Both the position numbers and the translations under genes were made by a program. The notes beneath the pieces were generated by a model that did not search any database, was not told where the DNA came from, and was given only the letters and a program-made list of their open reading frames with translations. A stretch of 64,000 nt of DNA from Streptomyces sp. MNU76 (GTDB lineage Bacteria; Actinomycetota; Actinomycetes; Streptomycetales; Streptomycetaceae), in contig NZ_JAJKLK010000021.1 in assembly GCF_020982545.1 (NCBI RefSeq), forward strand, positions 248,001 through 312,000, given 5' to 3'. Below are positions 35,334-45,600 of the stretch, piece by piece. Each line of letters opens with the position of its first letter. The stretch's first letter is position 1.

Positions 35334-36340
35334 GCAAGCCGGTCAAGGCGGCCGTGTTCAGCGCCGGTTCATGGGGTACGGCCTTCGGTACGGTGCTCGC
35401 CGACGCCGGGTGCGAGGTCACCCTGTGGGCGCGCCGTCCGGAGGTCGCGGACGCGATCAACTCCACTCGGACCAACACCGACTACCTGCCGGGCCTGGAA
35501 CTCCCGCAGAACGTGCGGGCCACCACGGACCCGGCCGAGGCCGCCGCCGACGCCGATTTCACGATCCTGTCCATCCCCTCCCAGACCCTGCGCGCCAACC
35601 TCGCCGAATGGGTGCCCCTGCTGGCCCCCGGCACGGTCCTCGTCTCGCTGATGAAAGGCGTCGAACTCGGTTCCGCCATGCGGATGAGCGAGGTGATCGA
35701 GGATGTCGCCAAGGTGGGTCAGGACCGCGTCGCCGTCGTCTCCGGGCCCAACCTGGCACGGGAGATCGCCTCCCGCATGCCGGCCGCCTCCGTGGTCGCC
35801 TGCACCGACGAGGCGGTCGCCCAGAGGCTCCAGACCGCCTGCCACACGCCGTACTTCCGCCCGTACACCAACACCGACGTCGTCGGCTGCGAGCTGGGCG
35901 GCGCGGTGAAGAACGTCATCGGTCTCGCCGTCGGCATCGCGGACGGCATGGGCCTCGGCGACAACGCCAAGGGATCGCTCATCACCCGCGGTCTCGCGGA
36001 GACGACCCGGCTCGGTCTCGCGATGGGCGCCGACCCGCTCACCTTCTCCGGACTCGCGGGCCTCGGCGATCTGGTGGCGACCTGTTCCTCGCCGCTCTCC
36101 CGCAACCACACCTTCGGCACCAACCTCGGCAAGGGCATGACCCTCCAGGAGACCATCGCGGTCACCAAGCAGACCGCCGAGGGCGTCAAGTCCTGTGAGT
36201 CCGTGCTGGACTTGGCCCGTCGGCACGGCGTCGACATGCCCATCACCGAGACGGTTGTCGACATCGTCCACGACGGCAAGCCGCCGGTCGTCGCCCTCAA
36301 GGAGATGATGTCGCGCAGCGCCAAGCCGGAGCGACGCTGA
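35330..36340 (+). CDS. gpsA: NAD(P)-dependent glycerol-3-phosphate dehydrogenase
   Basis: 336 residues. Reduces dihydroxyacetone phosphate to sn-glycerol-3-phosphate for phospholipid synthesis. Rossmann motif VFSAGSWGTAFG, NAD-site SLMKGVEL, catalytic Lys in GCELGGAVKNVIGLAVGIADG and substrate loop TFSGLAGLGDLVATC. GTG 35330 overlaps the upstream acyltransferase stop by 4 nt. ddl follows after 59 nt. Confidence 0.95.
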   Translation: MSKPVKAAVFSAGSWGTAFGTVLADAGCEVTLWARRPEVADAINSTRTNTDYLPGLELPQNVRATTDPAEAAADADFTILSIPSQTLRANLAEWVPLLAPGTVLVSLMKGVELGSAMRMSEVIEDVAKVGQDRVAVVSGPNLAREIASRMPAASVVACTDEAVAQRLQTACHTPYFRPYTNTDVVGCELGGAVKNVIGLAVGIADGMGLGDNAKGSLITRGLAETTRLGLAMGADPLTFSGLAGLGDLVATCSSPLSRNHTFGTNLGKGMTLQETIAVTKQTAEGVKSCESVLDLARRHGVDMPITETVVDIVHDGKPPVVALKEMMSRSAKPERR

Positions 36341-36399
36341 GCGAAAGCGACCGTTCGGGCACTGACTCGCGCCGTACCACCGGGTACTCTCGTCGCGAT

Positions 36400-37557
36400 A
36401 TGAGCAGCGAGAACCTCCCCCAGAGCCCTGAGCAGCCGTCCCGCAAGCCGCGCGTGGCCGTCGTCTTCGGCGGCCGCAGCTCGGAACACGGGATCTCCGT
36501 GGTCACGGCCGGCGCCGTACTGCGAGCCATCGACCGGACGAAGTACGACGTCCTGCCGATCGGTATCACGCGGGACGGCCGTTGGGCGCTCACCGCCGAC
36601 GAACCGGAGCGGATGGCGATCACCGACCGCCGTACGCCGAGCGTCGAGGAGCTCGCCGAGTCCCGGGAGGGCGGCGTGATCCTGCCCGTCGACCCCGCCA
36701 ACCGCGAAGTCGTCTACAGCGAGCCCGGTTCGGTACCCAAGGCCCTCGGCGAGGTCGACGTCGTCTTCCCCGTCCTGCACGGCCCGTACGGCGAGGACGG
36801 CACCCTCCAGGGCCTTTTGGAACTCTCCGGCGTCCCGTACGTCGGCTCGGGCGTCCTCGCCTCGGCCGTCGGCCAGGACAAGGAGTACATGAAGAGGGTG
36901 TTCACCTCCTTCGGGCTCAAGGTCGGCCCGTACGTGGTGATCAGGCCGCGCGAGTGGCAGCTCGACGAGTCGGCCGCCCGCAAGAAGATCATCGATCTCG
37001 CCGGTGAGCACGGCTGGCCCCTCTTCGTGAAGCCCGCCCGCGCGGGCTCCTCCATCGGCATCACCAAGGTCGACGACATCGTCGGCCTCGACGAGGCCAT
37101 CGCCGAGGCCCAGCGTCACGACCCGAAGATCCTGGTCGAGGCGGCCCTGCGCGGCCGGGAGATCGAGTGCGGCGTCCTGGAGTTCGAGGACGGCCCGCGC
37201 GCCTCCGTCCCCGCCGAGATCCCGCCGCCCGAGGCCCACGCGTACTACGACTTCGAGGCGAAGTACATCGACTCGACCCCCGGCATCGTCCCGGCCCCGC
37301 TGACCCCGGAGGAGACCGCCGAGGTCCAGCGGCTCGCGGTCGACGCCTTCGAGGCCGCCTCCTGCGAGGGTCTGGTGCGCGCCGACTTCTTCCTCACGGA
37401 GGAGGGCGACTTCGTCATCAACGAGATCAACACGCTCCCCGGCTTCACACCGATCTCGATGTACCCGGCGATGTGGAAGGCGAGCGGGGTGGAGTACGGC
37501 GAACTGGTGGACCGCCTGATCCAGGCGGCGCTGCACAGGTCGACGGGCTTGCGCTGA
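36400..37557 (+). CDS. ddl: D-alanine--D-alanine ligase
   Basis: 385 residues, ATP-grasp enzyme joining two D-Ala for peptidoglycan. N-terminal VAVVFGGRSSEHGISVVTAGAV, central HGPYGEDGTLQGLLELSGVPYVGSG, ATP-grasp PLFVKPARAGSSIGITKV and metal-binding FVINEINTLPGFTPISMYP. Tyr in GPYGEDG marks the D-Ala-D-Ala rather than D-Ala-D-Lac type as I know the family (Y/F discriminates), though this is not absolute. ATG 36400; TACTCT lies 10 nt upstream and may be a -10 for a very short leader. Repeat copy D follows its stop. Confidence 0.95.
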   Translation: MSSENLPQSPEQPSRKPRVAVVFGGRSSEHGISVVTAGAVLRAIDRTKYDVLPIGITRDGRWALTADEPERMAITDRRTPSVEELAESREGGVILPVDPANREVVYSEPGSVPKALGEVDVVFPVLHGPYGEDGTLQGLLELSGVPYVGSGVLASAVGQDKEYMKRVFTSFGLKVGPYVVIRPREWQLDESAARKKIIDLAGEHGWPLFVKPARAGSSIGITKVDDIVGLDEAIAEAQRHDPKILVEAALRGREIECGVLEFEDGPRASVPAEIPPPEAHAYYDFEAKYIDSTPGIVPAPLTPEETAEVQRLAVDAFEAASCEGLVRADFFLTEEGDFVINEINTLPGFTPISMYPAMWKASGVEYGELVDRLIQAALHRSTGLR

Positions 37558-37570
37558 CACGAGCCCCGTA

Positions 37571-37600
37571 AGGGGCGCGGGGAACTGCGCGACCAGCCAC
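37571..37600 (+). repeat. GC-rich intergenic repeat, copy D
   Basis: The core and its 3' extension (GACCAGCCAC) begin 14 nt after the ddl stop, on the ddl strand. Over 30 nt it differs at one base from the copy inside smc (60031-60060). Confidence 0.85.
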
Positions 37601-37641
37601 GATTCGACGCGCAGCCTCCAGAGGCCTCCTGAGGCACCCCC

Positions 37642-38163
37642 TTAGGAGGCAACCCCCTCAGGAACCGCCTTCTTGATGGCAGGCGCCAGCCCCACCAGGA
37701 TCGGCGAGGTGTCCTCCCTGGCCCGATCCGCGGTCACCGACACCTCCACATACACGGAGCGATTGGCCGTGGTGAAGCGGTAAGCGCCTCCGTCCCGCTT
37801 CTCCATCAGCCAGTCCACCCCGTCGACGGCCCCGGCCACCGCGTCGGCGTCCCGTCCCTCCGCCACCCCGGGGTCGACCATCTTGGGCGGCTGGGGCACC
37901 CCGCAGCGCAGTATGATCACCGCGTCGCCCCAGCCCGCCGTCAGCGAGGAGGCGGGCTGAGGATCCCGGCGGCCGAGACCGTCCACCGTCCGCGGCAACA
38001 CCTCGTCCAGGTTCCGGCACAGTTTCGTGGCGGCGGCCCCCGGGCTGGGAACCGCCGCCGAGCCGCTGTCGTCTGCTGAGGAGCAGCCCGCGACGGCGAT
38101 CAACGAAACAGCCAGGACGGGCAGCCCGCGACGAGCGGGGCCCCGGTGACGCAACGAGTTCAC
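37642..38163 (-). CDS. DUF3515 lipoprotein
   Basis: 173 residues. A lipobox (LIAVAGC, Cys27) follows a hydrophobic signal segment, so it is likely a membrane-anchored lipoprotein. The rest matches DUF3515 (CRNLDEVLPRTVDGL, WGDAVIILRCGVPQPP), conserved in actinobacteria near ddl and thiL. GTG 38163. The preceding Lrp-like gene ends 20 nt upstream and is probably co-transcribed. Function unknown. Confidence 0.85.
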   Translation of the reverse strand: MNSLRHRGPARRGLPVLAVSLIAVAGCSSADDSGSAAVPSPGAAATKLCRNLDEVLPRTVDGLGRRDPQPASSLTAGWGDAVIILRCGVPQPPKMVDPGVAEGRDADAVAGAVDGVDWLMEKRDGGAYRFTTANRSVYVEVSVTADRAREDTSPILVGLAPAIKKAVPEGVAS

Positions 38164-38183
38164 CGGGCAAGGGTAGACGGGGG

Positions 38184-38417
38184 CTACAGGTGAACGACCG
38201 GGCAGGTCAGGGTACGGGTGATCCCGTCCACTTGCTGGACCTTCGCGACCACCAGCCGGCCGAGGTCGTCGACGGTATCGGCCTGGGCGCGCACGATGAC
38301 GTCGTACGGGCCCGTCACGTCCTCGGCCTGGATGACCCCAGGGAGCTTGCTGATCGTGTCGGCGACGGTCGACGCTTTGCCGACCTCCGTCTGGATCAGG
38401 ATGTACGCCTGTACCAC
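38184..38417 (-). CDS. single-domain Lrp/AsnC (RAM) ligand-binding protein
   Basis: 77 residues consisting only of the Lrp/AsnC C-terminal effector domain (VQAYILIQTEVGKASTVADTISKLPGVIQAEDVTGPYDVIVRAQ...VDGITRTLTCPVVHL), with no helix-turn-helix. Such stand-alone RAM proteins form amino acid-binding oligomers. GTG 38417 with GGAGG 4-5 nt upstream. Divergent from thiL, with the DUF3515 gene directly downstream. Confidence 0.9.
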   Translation of the reverse strand: MVQAYILIQTEVGKASTVADTISKLPGVIQAEDVTGPYDVIVRAQADTVDDLGRLVVAKVQQVDGITRTLTCPVVHL

Positions 38418-38644
38418 GGAACCTCCAGGGCGGCCACGAGGATCATGTGGATCATGTCGGGAAAAGGAACGCCACGGTATCGCGTCGCCGAGCGCCAGGG
38501 GGAGACCCCGGGGGGCCGCGCCGCACGCACCGGGGTGCGGGGGCGACGGAAGTTGACGGTCCACTCGACCGTACCGAGGACGACAACGGCCCGCGACCGG
38601 GCGCGAGTGACACTGGAAGCGGCACGAGAAGGGGCGATACGACG

Positions 38645-39606
38645 ATGAAGGGCACCGTGGGAGAGCTGGGGGAGTTCGGGCTCATCAGGGAGCTCACCTC
38701 CCGGCTCACCACCACCCCGGCGGTCCGGGTCGGCCCCGGCGACGACGCCGCCGTGGTGGCGGCGCCGGACCGCAGGGTCGTGGCGAGCACCGACATCCTC
38801 CTGGAGGGGCGGCACTTCCGGCGCGACTGGTCCACGGCCTACGACGTGGGGCGCAAGGCCGCCGCGCAGAACCTCGCGGACATCGCCGCCATGGGTGCCG
38901 TGCCCACCGCGCTGCTGCTCGGCCTGGTCGCGCCCGCCGACCTGCCGGTGACCTGGGCCACCGAGCTGATGGACGGCCTGCGTGACGAGTGCCAGGTGGC
39001 CGGCGCCGCCGTGGTCGGCGGTGACGTCGTCCGCGGCGACACCATCATGATCTCGATCACCGCGCTCGGTGATCTGCGCAACCACGAGCCGGTGACCAGG
39101 GCGGGAGCCCAGCCCGGCGACGTCGTGGCCGTCACCGGGTGGCTCGGCTGGTCCGCCGCCGGGCACGCGGTGCTCTCCCGGGGCTTCCGCTCGCCGCGCG
39201 CCTTCGTGGAGGCCCACCGGCGCCCCGAGCCGCCGTACCACGCGGGCCCCGCGGCGGCCTCCCTCGGCGCGACCGCGATGTGCGATGTCAGCGACGGGCT
39301 GATCGCGGACCTGGGACACATCGCCGAGGCGAGCAAGTGCCGGATCGACATCCACTCCGGCGCGATCGACATCCCCACCCAGATGCACGACATCGGTCAG
39401 GCCGTCGGCGTCGACCCCCTCCAGTGGGTGCTCAGCGGCGGCGAGGACCACGCGATCGTGGCCACCTTCCCGCAGGACGTGAAGCTGCCCGCGCGGTGGA
39501 AGGTGATCGGCGAGGTGCTCAACCCCTCCGCGTTGCCGCAGGTCACCGTGGACGGGGCGCCCTGGACCAGCAAGGGCGGCTGGGACCACTTCGGGGACAT
39601 CGAGTC

Positions 39607-39610
<4 letters not shown>
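38645..39610 (+). CDS. thiL: thiamine-monophosphate kinase
   Basis: 321 residues. Phosphorylates thiamine monophosphate to thiamine diphosphate. ATP/Mg motifs: [48 protein letters not shown] and [21 protein letters not shown] 38645 with AAGGGG 10 nt upstream fits the conserved [14 protein letters not shown] start; the longer ORF to 38447 is not supported. Coupled to thiD by an ATGA overlap. Confidence 0.94.
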
Positions 39611-40416
<806 letters not shown>

Positions 40417-40443
40417 TCCGCGGTGCGTCGGAGACAGCAAAAA

Positions 40444-40470
40444 GCCGGTCCACTCCAGGTGGACCGGCTC
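40444..40470 (-). terminator. terminator of rpmB
   Basis: An 11-bp stem AGCCGGTCCAC (40444-40454) with 40460-40470; on the minus strand it ends in a T-run (CTTTTTG). It also lies 28 nt after thiD and may act in both directions. Confidence 0.85.
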
Positions 40471-40510
40471 GATGCAGCGAACCAGCAGTGGCCGCGCGCT
40501 TAGCTGTGCG

Positions 40511-40696
40511 TCAGCGCGAGACCTTGCCGGCCTTGATGCACGAGGTGCAGGCGTTCACGCGCTTCGGCGTCCCGCCGACCACGGTACGGACGCGCTGGAT
40601 GTTCGGGTTCCAGCGACGGGACGTACGGCGGTGCGAGTGCGAGATGTTGTTGCCGAAGCCCGGCCCCTTGCCGCAGACGTCGCAGTTGGCAGCCAC
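40511..40696 (-). CDS. rpmB: 50S ribosomal protein L28
   Basis: 61 residues, [25 protein letters not shown]... It carries two CxxC pairs (CDVC near the start and CTSC near the end), so this is the zinc-binding C+ form. Streptomyces also keep zinc-free copies controlled by Zur elsewhere. GTG 40696 with GGAG 6 nt upstream. It is transcribed alone, and a hairpin occupies its 5' leader. Confidence 0.95.
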   Translation of the reverse strand: MAANCDVCGKGPGFGNNISHSHRRTSRRWNPNIQRVRTVVGGTPKRVNACTSCIKAGKVSR

Positions 40697-40731
40697 GGGT
40701 CACTCCAAAGACTTCAGATGCACTTACGGAT

Positions 40732-40751
40732 GATCCCGGCAGGCCGGGATC
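40732..40751 (-). promoter_or_regulatory. perfect hairpin in the rpmB 5' leader
   Basis: GATCCCGGC/GCCGGGATC (40732-40740 with 40743-40751), a 9-bp perfect palindrome 36 nt upstream of the rpmB start. Possible leader structure for translational feedback or an operator. Confidence 0.4.
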
Positions 40752-40814
40752 GAGATCAGAGATCTGAGTGGCGTTGCCAGGGGAATGGCCCGATGTGGAT
40801 CGGGCAACCGGAGC

Positions 40815-40844
40815 AGCATACAACGACCGCGCCAGTACAACGAA
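40815..40844 (-). promoter_or_regulatory. probable rpmB promoter
   Basis: On the minus strand TTCGTT (40839-40844), an 18-bp spacer and TATGCT (40815-40820), about 120 nt upstream of the start codon. Confidence 0.4.
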
Positions 40845-40943
40845 ACTACCATGGCTGCTCAGGAGCCCTGCCCCGCCCCCTTCCGGTGGACACCCCTCCA
40901 AGGTCTACTCTGCGTCCAGTCCCAGCAGCTCAAGGAGGCGCAG

Positions 40944-42671
40944 GTGCCGCAGGTGCCGCAGACATTCTTCGATGCTCTCGCGGTGCGCACCTGGTGCGGA
41001 CTCGCGCTGGCGGCGCTGGGACGCGCGCGCGAGGAGATCGACGCGATCAACGTGTACCCGGTGGCCGACGGCGACACCGGCACCAACCTGTACCTGACGA
41101 TGGAGTCGGCCGCCGGGGCCGTCGAGGCGGTGTTCGCGGGCCACGAGACGGCGGGTCCGCCCGTCGGGGAAGGGCGCTACGCCGGAGGGGGCCCGTCCGC
41201 CGGAGCGGGGCAGCCCACGCTCGCCGAGGCCGCGCGGGCCATGGCGCACGGCGCGCTGATCGGCGCCCGGGGGAACTCCGGGACGATCCTCGCCCAGCTC
41301 CTGCGGGGTATGGCCCAGGTCCTCGCCGACGACGGCGAGGCGCCCCGCACCGACGGCCGGGGGCTGCGGCTCGCCCTGCGGCACGCCGCCGACTCCGCCC
41401 GGGACGCCGTCGCGCACCCCGTCGAGGGCACCGTCCTCACGGTCGCCTCCGCCGCCGCCGACGCGGCCGGCGACGCCGAGGACGACTGCGGGACCGTCGC
41501 CCGTGCCGCCTACGAGGGCGCCGGCCGGGCCCTGGCGGCGACCCCCGCCCAGCTGGCCGCCCTGGCCCGCGCCGGCGTCGTGGACGCGGGCGGACGGGGC
41601 CTGGTGGCGGTACTGGCGGCGCTGGTGGAGACGTTCACGGGGGAGGCGCCGAGGGCGGTGGCCGTGCCCGCCGTGCACGCGCGGGTGGCCGTCGCCGAAG
41701 CCGTGGCGGAGGTCTGCGACGGGGACGACCGGCCCGAGTCGGGCGGCCCGGCCTTCGAGGTGATCTACCTCCTGGAGGCGGAGGACGCGGCGGTGGCACG
41801 ACTGCGGCGGTGCCTGGACGAGCTCGGGGACTCCCTCGTCGTGGTCGGCGGCGACGGGCTGTGGAACGTCCATGTGCACGTCGACGACGCGGGGGCGGCC
41901 GTGGAGGCCGGGGTCGAGGCCGGGCGGCCGTACCGGATCCGGATCACCCACTTCGGGGCCGAGGACGCCCACATGACCGGCGAGGCCGGGCGGCAGCCGC
42001 GCGAGCGCGCCCAGCGGGCCGTGGTGGCCGTCGTGCCGGGGGAGGGGCTGGCCGGGCTCTACGCCGAGGCCGGCGCGACCACGGTGCTGGCCCGGCCCGG
42101 GGAGCCGCCCGCCAGCGGCGAGTTGGTGGAGGCCGTACGACGTGCCCACGCGCGTGAGGTGGTGCTGCTGCCCAACGACGCGGATCTGCGGCACACGGCG
42201 GCGGCCGCCGCCGAGCAGGCCCGCGCCGAGGGTGTCCGGGTCGCCCTCATCCCCACCCGCTCGGCCGTCCAGGGCATCGCCGCCCTCGCCGTCCACGAGC
42301 CCGACCGGCGCTTCGACGAGGACGTCGTCTCCATGACCTCCGCCGCCGGTGCCACCCGGTACGCCGAGGTCGTCATCGCCGAGCGTGAGTCCTGGACCAT
42401 GGCGGGCATCTGTCAGGCCGGTGATGTCCTCGGTCTCGTCGACGGGGATGTCGCCGTCATCGGCTCCGACGTGACGGTGACCGCGGCGGCGGTGGTCGAC
42501 CGGATGCTGGCGGCGGGTGGTGAGATGGTCACGCTGGTCCTGGGGGACGAGGCGCCCGCGGAGGTCGTGGAGCACGTGGAGGCCAGGGTGCGTGAGGGGT
42601 ATCTGGCGGTGGACACGGTGGTGTACCGGGGTGGGCGGCAGGGGGCGTTGCTGCTGATCGGAGTGGAGTAG
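40944..42671 (+). CDS. DAK/FakA (YloV)-type protein
   Basis: 575 residues. The N-terminal DhaL-like ATP-binding domain has the Mg motif NVYPVADGDTGTNLYLTM and GARGNSGTILAQLLRGM. A middle domain and a DegV-like C-terminal part (WTMAGICQAGDVLGLVDGDVAVIG...VTLVLGDEAP) follow. This layout is that of fatty-acid kinase FakA, which phosphorylates DegV/FakB-bound fatty acids, although actinobacterial members are not well characterised. GTG 40944 has AAGGAGG 5 nt upstream; a second GTG at 40953 is too far from it. It is usually next to recG in Streptomyces; here an Hsp90/TPR pair lies between them. Its last 143 bp overlap the 3' end of that convergent TPR gene. Confidence 0.88.
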   Translation: MPQVPQTFFDALAVRTWCGLALAALGRAREEIDAINVYPVADGDTGTNLYLTMESAAGAVEAVFAGHETAGPPVGEGRYAGGGPSAGAGQPTLAEAARAMAHGALIGARGNSGTILAQLLRGMAQVLADDGEAPRTDGRGLRLALRHAADSARDAVAHPVEGTVLTVASAAADAAGDAEDDCGTVARAAYEGAGRALAATPAQLAALARAGVVDAGGRGLVAVLAALVETFTGEAPRAVAVPAVHARVAVAEAVAEVCDGDDRPESGGPAFEVIYLLEAEDAAVARLRRCLDELGDSLVVVGGDGLWNVHVHVDDAGAAVEAGVEAGRPYRIRITHFGAEDAHMTGEAGRQPRERAQRAVVAVVPGEGLAGLYAEAGATTVLARPGEPPASGELVEAVRRAHAREVVLLPNDADLRHTAAAAAEQARAEGVRVALIPTRSAVQGIAALAVHEPDRRFDEDVVSMTSAAGATRYAEVVIAERESWTMAGICQAGDVLGLVDGDVAVIGSDVTVTAAAVVDRMLAAGGEMVTLVLGDEAPAEVVEHVEARVREGYLAVDTVVYRGGRQGALLLIGVE

Positions 42672-45600
42672 CGCTTCCCTCGCCCCCGCCGCCCCCAATA
42701 GGGGCGCGGGGAACTGCGCGAGAAGCCCCACCGGGCCCGCAGACGACCGACAAGCGCGCCCCCGGCCGCTCAGCCCCGCCCGTCGCCTCCAGCAGCCGCC
42801 CCGCCTCCTCCCGCCGAGCCACCACCGTCTCCTCGCCGTCGCTCCCGTCCGCGAACACGGACAACACCCCCCGGGCCCGCTCGGCCGCGGCAGCGCCTCG
42901 CCGAAGGTCCACCTCCAACCACCCCGCCGCCAGCTCCGCGGCGGTACGCGCGTCGACGAAGTCCGGCCCCAACGACCCGTACACCGACACCGCCCGCTCG
43001 ACGAACCCCAACGCCTCCTCGAAGACCGGCCCGAACGAGGCGAGTTCCGCGTCCTCGGCCACGGACCGGGCGAGCAGGTCGCCGAACTGCCGGTAGGTCT
43101 CGCCGAGCTCCGCGAAGATCCGCCGCCGGTTCTCCTCCCCGGTCACGTCGGACAGGGCCGCCTCGCAGCCCGCCACCGCGTCCCCCATCAGCTCCCGGGC
43201 CTCGTCCAGGCCCGCGGGCCCGGGAGCTTCACGGCTCTCCCGCGCCGCGTACCACGCCCGCGCCCGCAGCGCCCGCACATACCCGTGGACGTTGCCCAGC
43301 TCGCCCCAGAGGTCGACCGCGCGCGCGTACGCCCGGTCGGCGTCGGCGGGCAGCCCCGCGCGCGCCAGCGCCTCGGCGGCGAGATGGGCGAGCATGGCGT
43401 GGTCGCGCTGCTCGGGCCAGTGCCGGGCGATGTCGGCGGCCCGCAGCCAGCGTTCCGCCGCCTCGCGGTGCTCGCCCAGCTCGGTGTGGCAGTCCCCGAG
43501 CCACCACAAGGTCTGCGCGACCGCCCCGTCCCCGTGGGTCTCGGCCGTGAGGTCGGGGAGCGCCGACTCCAGTACCTCGGCCGCCTCCGCCCACCGCCCG
43601 AGCCGCAGCAGGAACCCGCCGAGCAGATGCCGGGCCCAGGAGCCGAGCGTCGGACCCTCGCCCGCCTCGTCGGCCCAGTGCGCCGCCTCCAGGGCCTGCT
43701 CGGCGGCCTCCTCGATCCGTTCACCGGCGCCCAGCAACTCGGCCAGCTGGAGGCGCAGCTGGGCGTGGCCCACCGGCTCCAGCTCGGACCCGCCGTGCTC
43801 CAACGCCGCCCGGGCCGCCCGCTCCGCGGTCGCCAGGTTCCCCAGGTGCTGCGCCACCCCGGCGAGCCGCGCCTCGTACTGCACCGCGAACCACGGCAGC
43901 CCCGCCGCCACGTACCGTTCCGCGGCCTCCGCGAACAGTTCGGCGGCCGCCTCGGCGGCACCGCCGCGCGCGGCCAGTTCCCCGAGCATGCCCCGCGCCT
44001 CCGCGGCCCGCGAGGCCAGCCGTACGTCCTCCGCGCGGCGCGGCTCGACGAAGTCCGCCAGCTCCCGCACGGCCTCCTCGGCCAGGGCCACCGCGTCGGC
44101 CTCCTCGGACTCGTGCGTCCGCTGCACGAGTATCCGTGCCCGCCCGACCAGCACGGAGGCCGTCTGCCGCGCGCCCGTCCCGCCGGCCGACCAGAGGGCG
44201 AGGATCCGCTCGTACGGCTCGGATATCAGCTCCACGGCGGCGTCCACCTGGCCCGTGAGGGCGTGGACGTTCGCGGCACGCGCGCGTGCCGCCAGTGCCT
44301 CGCCGGGGTCGCCCGCCGCCTCGTACATGTCGGCCGCGCGTTCGAAGAGCGGGCGGCCCTCCGGCCCGAGGCCGATCGCCTCGTGGTCCACGATCTCCGC
44401 GCGGTCCCAGGCGTCCAGCTCCGCGCCCTCGGTGTCGGCGGCCCGCGCCACGGCGGCCCAGGCCTCGACGGAACCGGGGTGCAGGGACGCCGAGAGCCGC
44501 CGCGCCTCGGCGAGGAGCGCGGGCAGGCCCTGGGGCGCGGCGGCGGTCCCCGCGTTCTCCCCCGAGGCGGGCTGCCGGGGCGCGGGCACGGTCACGGCGG
44601 CCCGCTTCGCGCGCACGCCCAGCGGCAGCCGGTCCAGCAGGGGGCGCCGGTCCATCCTCTCCCGAACGTGCGTGCTGACGTACGCCGTGCCGTTGCGCGC
44701 GTCGAAGAGCGCGGCCAGCGCGTGGGCCTCCTCGCGCGCGTGGGAGGCCAGTTCGCCGGCGGTCCACTCCCGGCCGGGGGGACCGGGGACGGTCTGCTCG
44801 CCCAGCCCACGCGCGGTGAGGCGGTCCATCAGCAGGGCCACCACGCTCAGGTAGTCCAGCTTGCTGCGCGGGTCGCCGGAATCGGTGAAGTACGCCGGAC
44901 GCTCGGCCAGCAGCTCCAGGCCGCGCGCCTCGTTGCCGGTCAGGGCGCAGAACTCCACATGGTCCGCGTACGCGCCCCGCATGCTCTCCATGGCCCGCAC
45001 CATCCGGAAACCCCGCAGATGGTGGGCCCGCGCCTCGTCCGGGCGCCCCAGGCGCAGCAGCGGCACCAGCGAGGACGCGAGGACGGTGTGCGGCTCGTGG
45101 GCGCAGGTGTACTCGCCCTCCAGGACCGGCGCCCACAGCTCCAGCGCCTCGGCGTCCTCCCGGCGCCGCGCCCGCCACCAGCCCTGCCCGTGCAGCTCGC
45201 ACGCGTGGCAGTCGGCCATCGTGTCCCGGTCGGCGGCCAGCCACGCCCCGTACGCCCGCTCGGCCCGCTCCAGGTCACCGATGTGCGCGGCCACACTGAA
45301 CTCGGCGCTGCGCACGGCCCGTTCCGAGTGCCCGGCGAGCCGGTAGCGGTGCTCCATCTCGCCGAGCCACTTCTCGATGGAGGCCAGCGGAATGTGCGGC
45401 TGGTTCAGCATGCCGGCCGACATCCACTTGAACACCCAGTGCAGGGAGTGGATCTCGTACTCGTCGAAGTCCTCCGGCCGTTCGTCCCACATGCGCAGCA
45501 GGCGCGCGAAGGGGACGAACATCTTGGCTTTCTCGGAGCTGTAGTTGTAGACCTTCAGCTGGTGCCCGAGCGCCTCGATCACGGCGAGCGGCTCGTTCAG

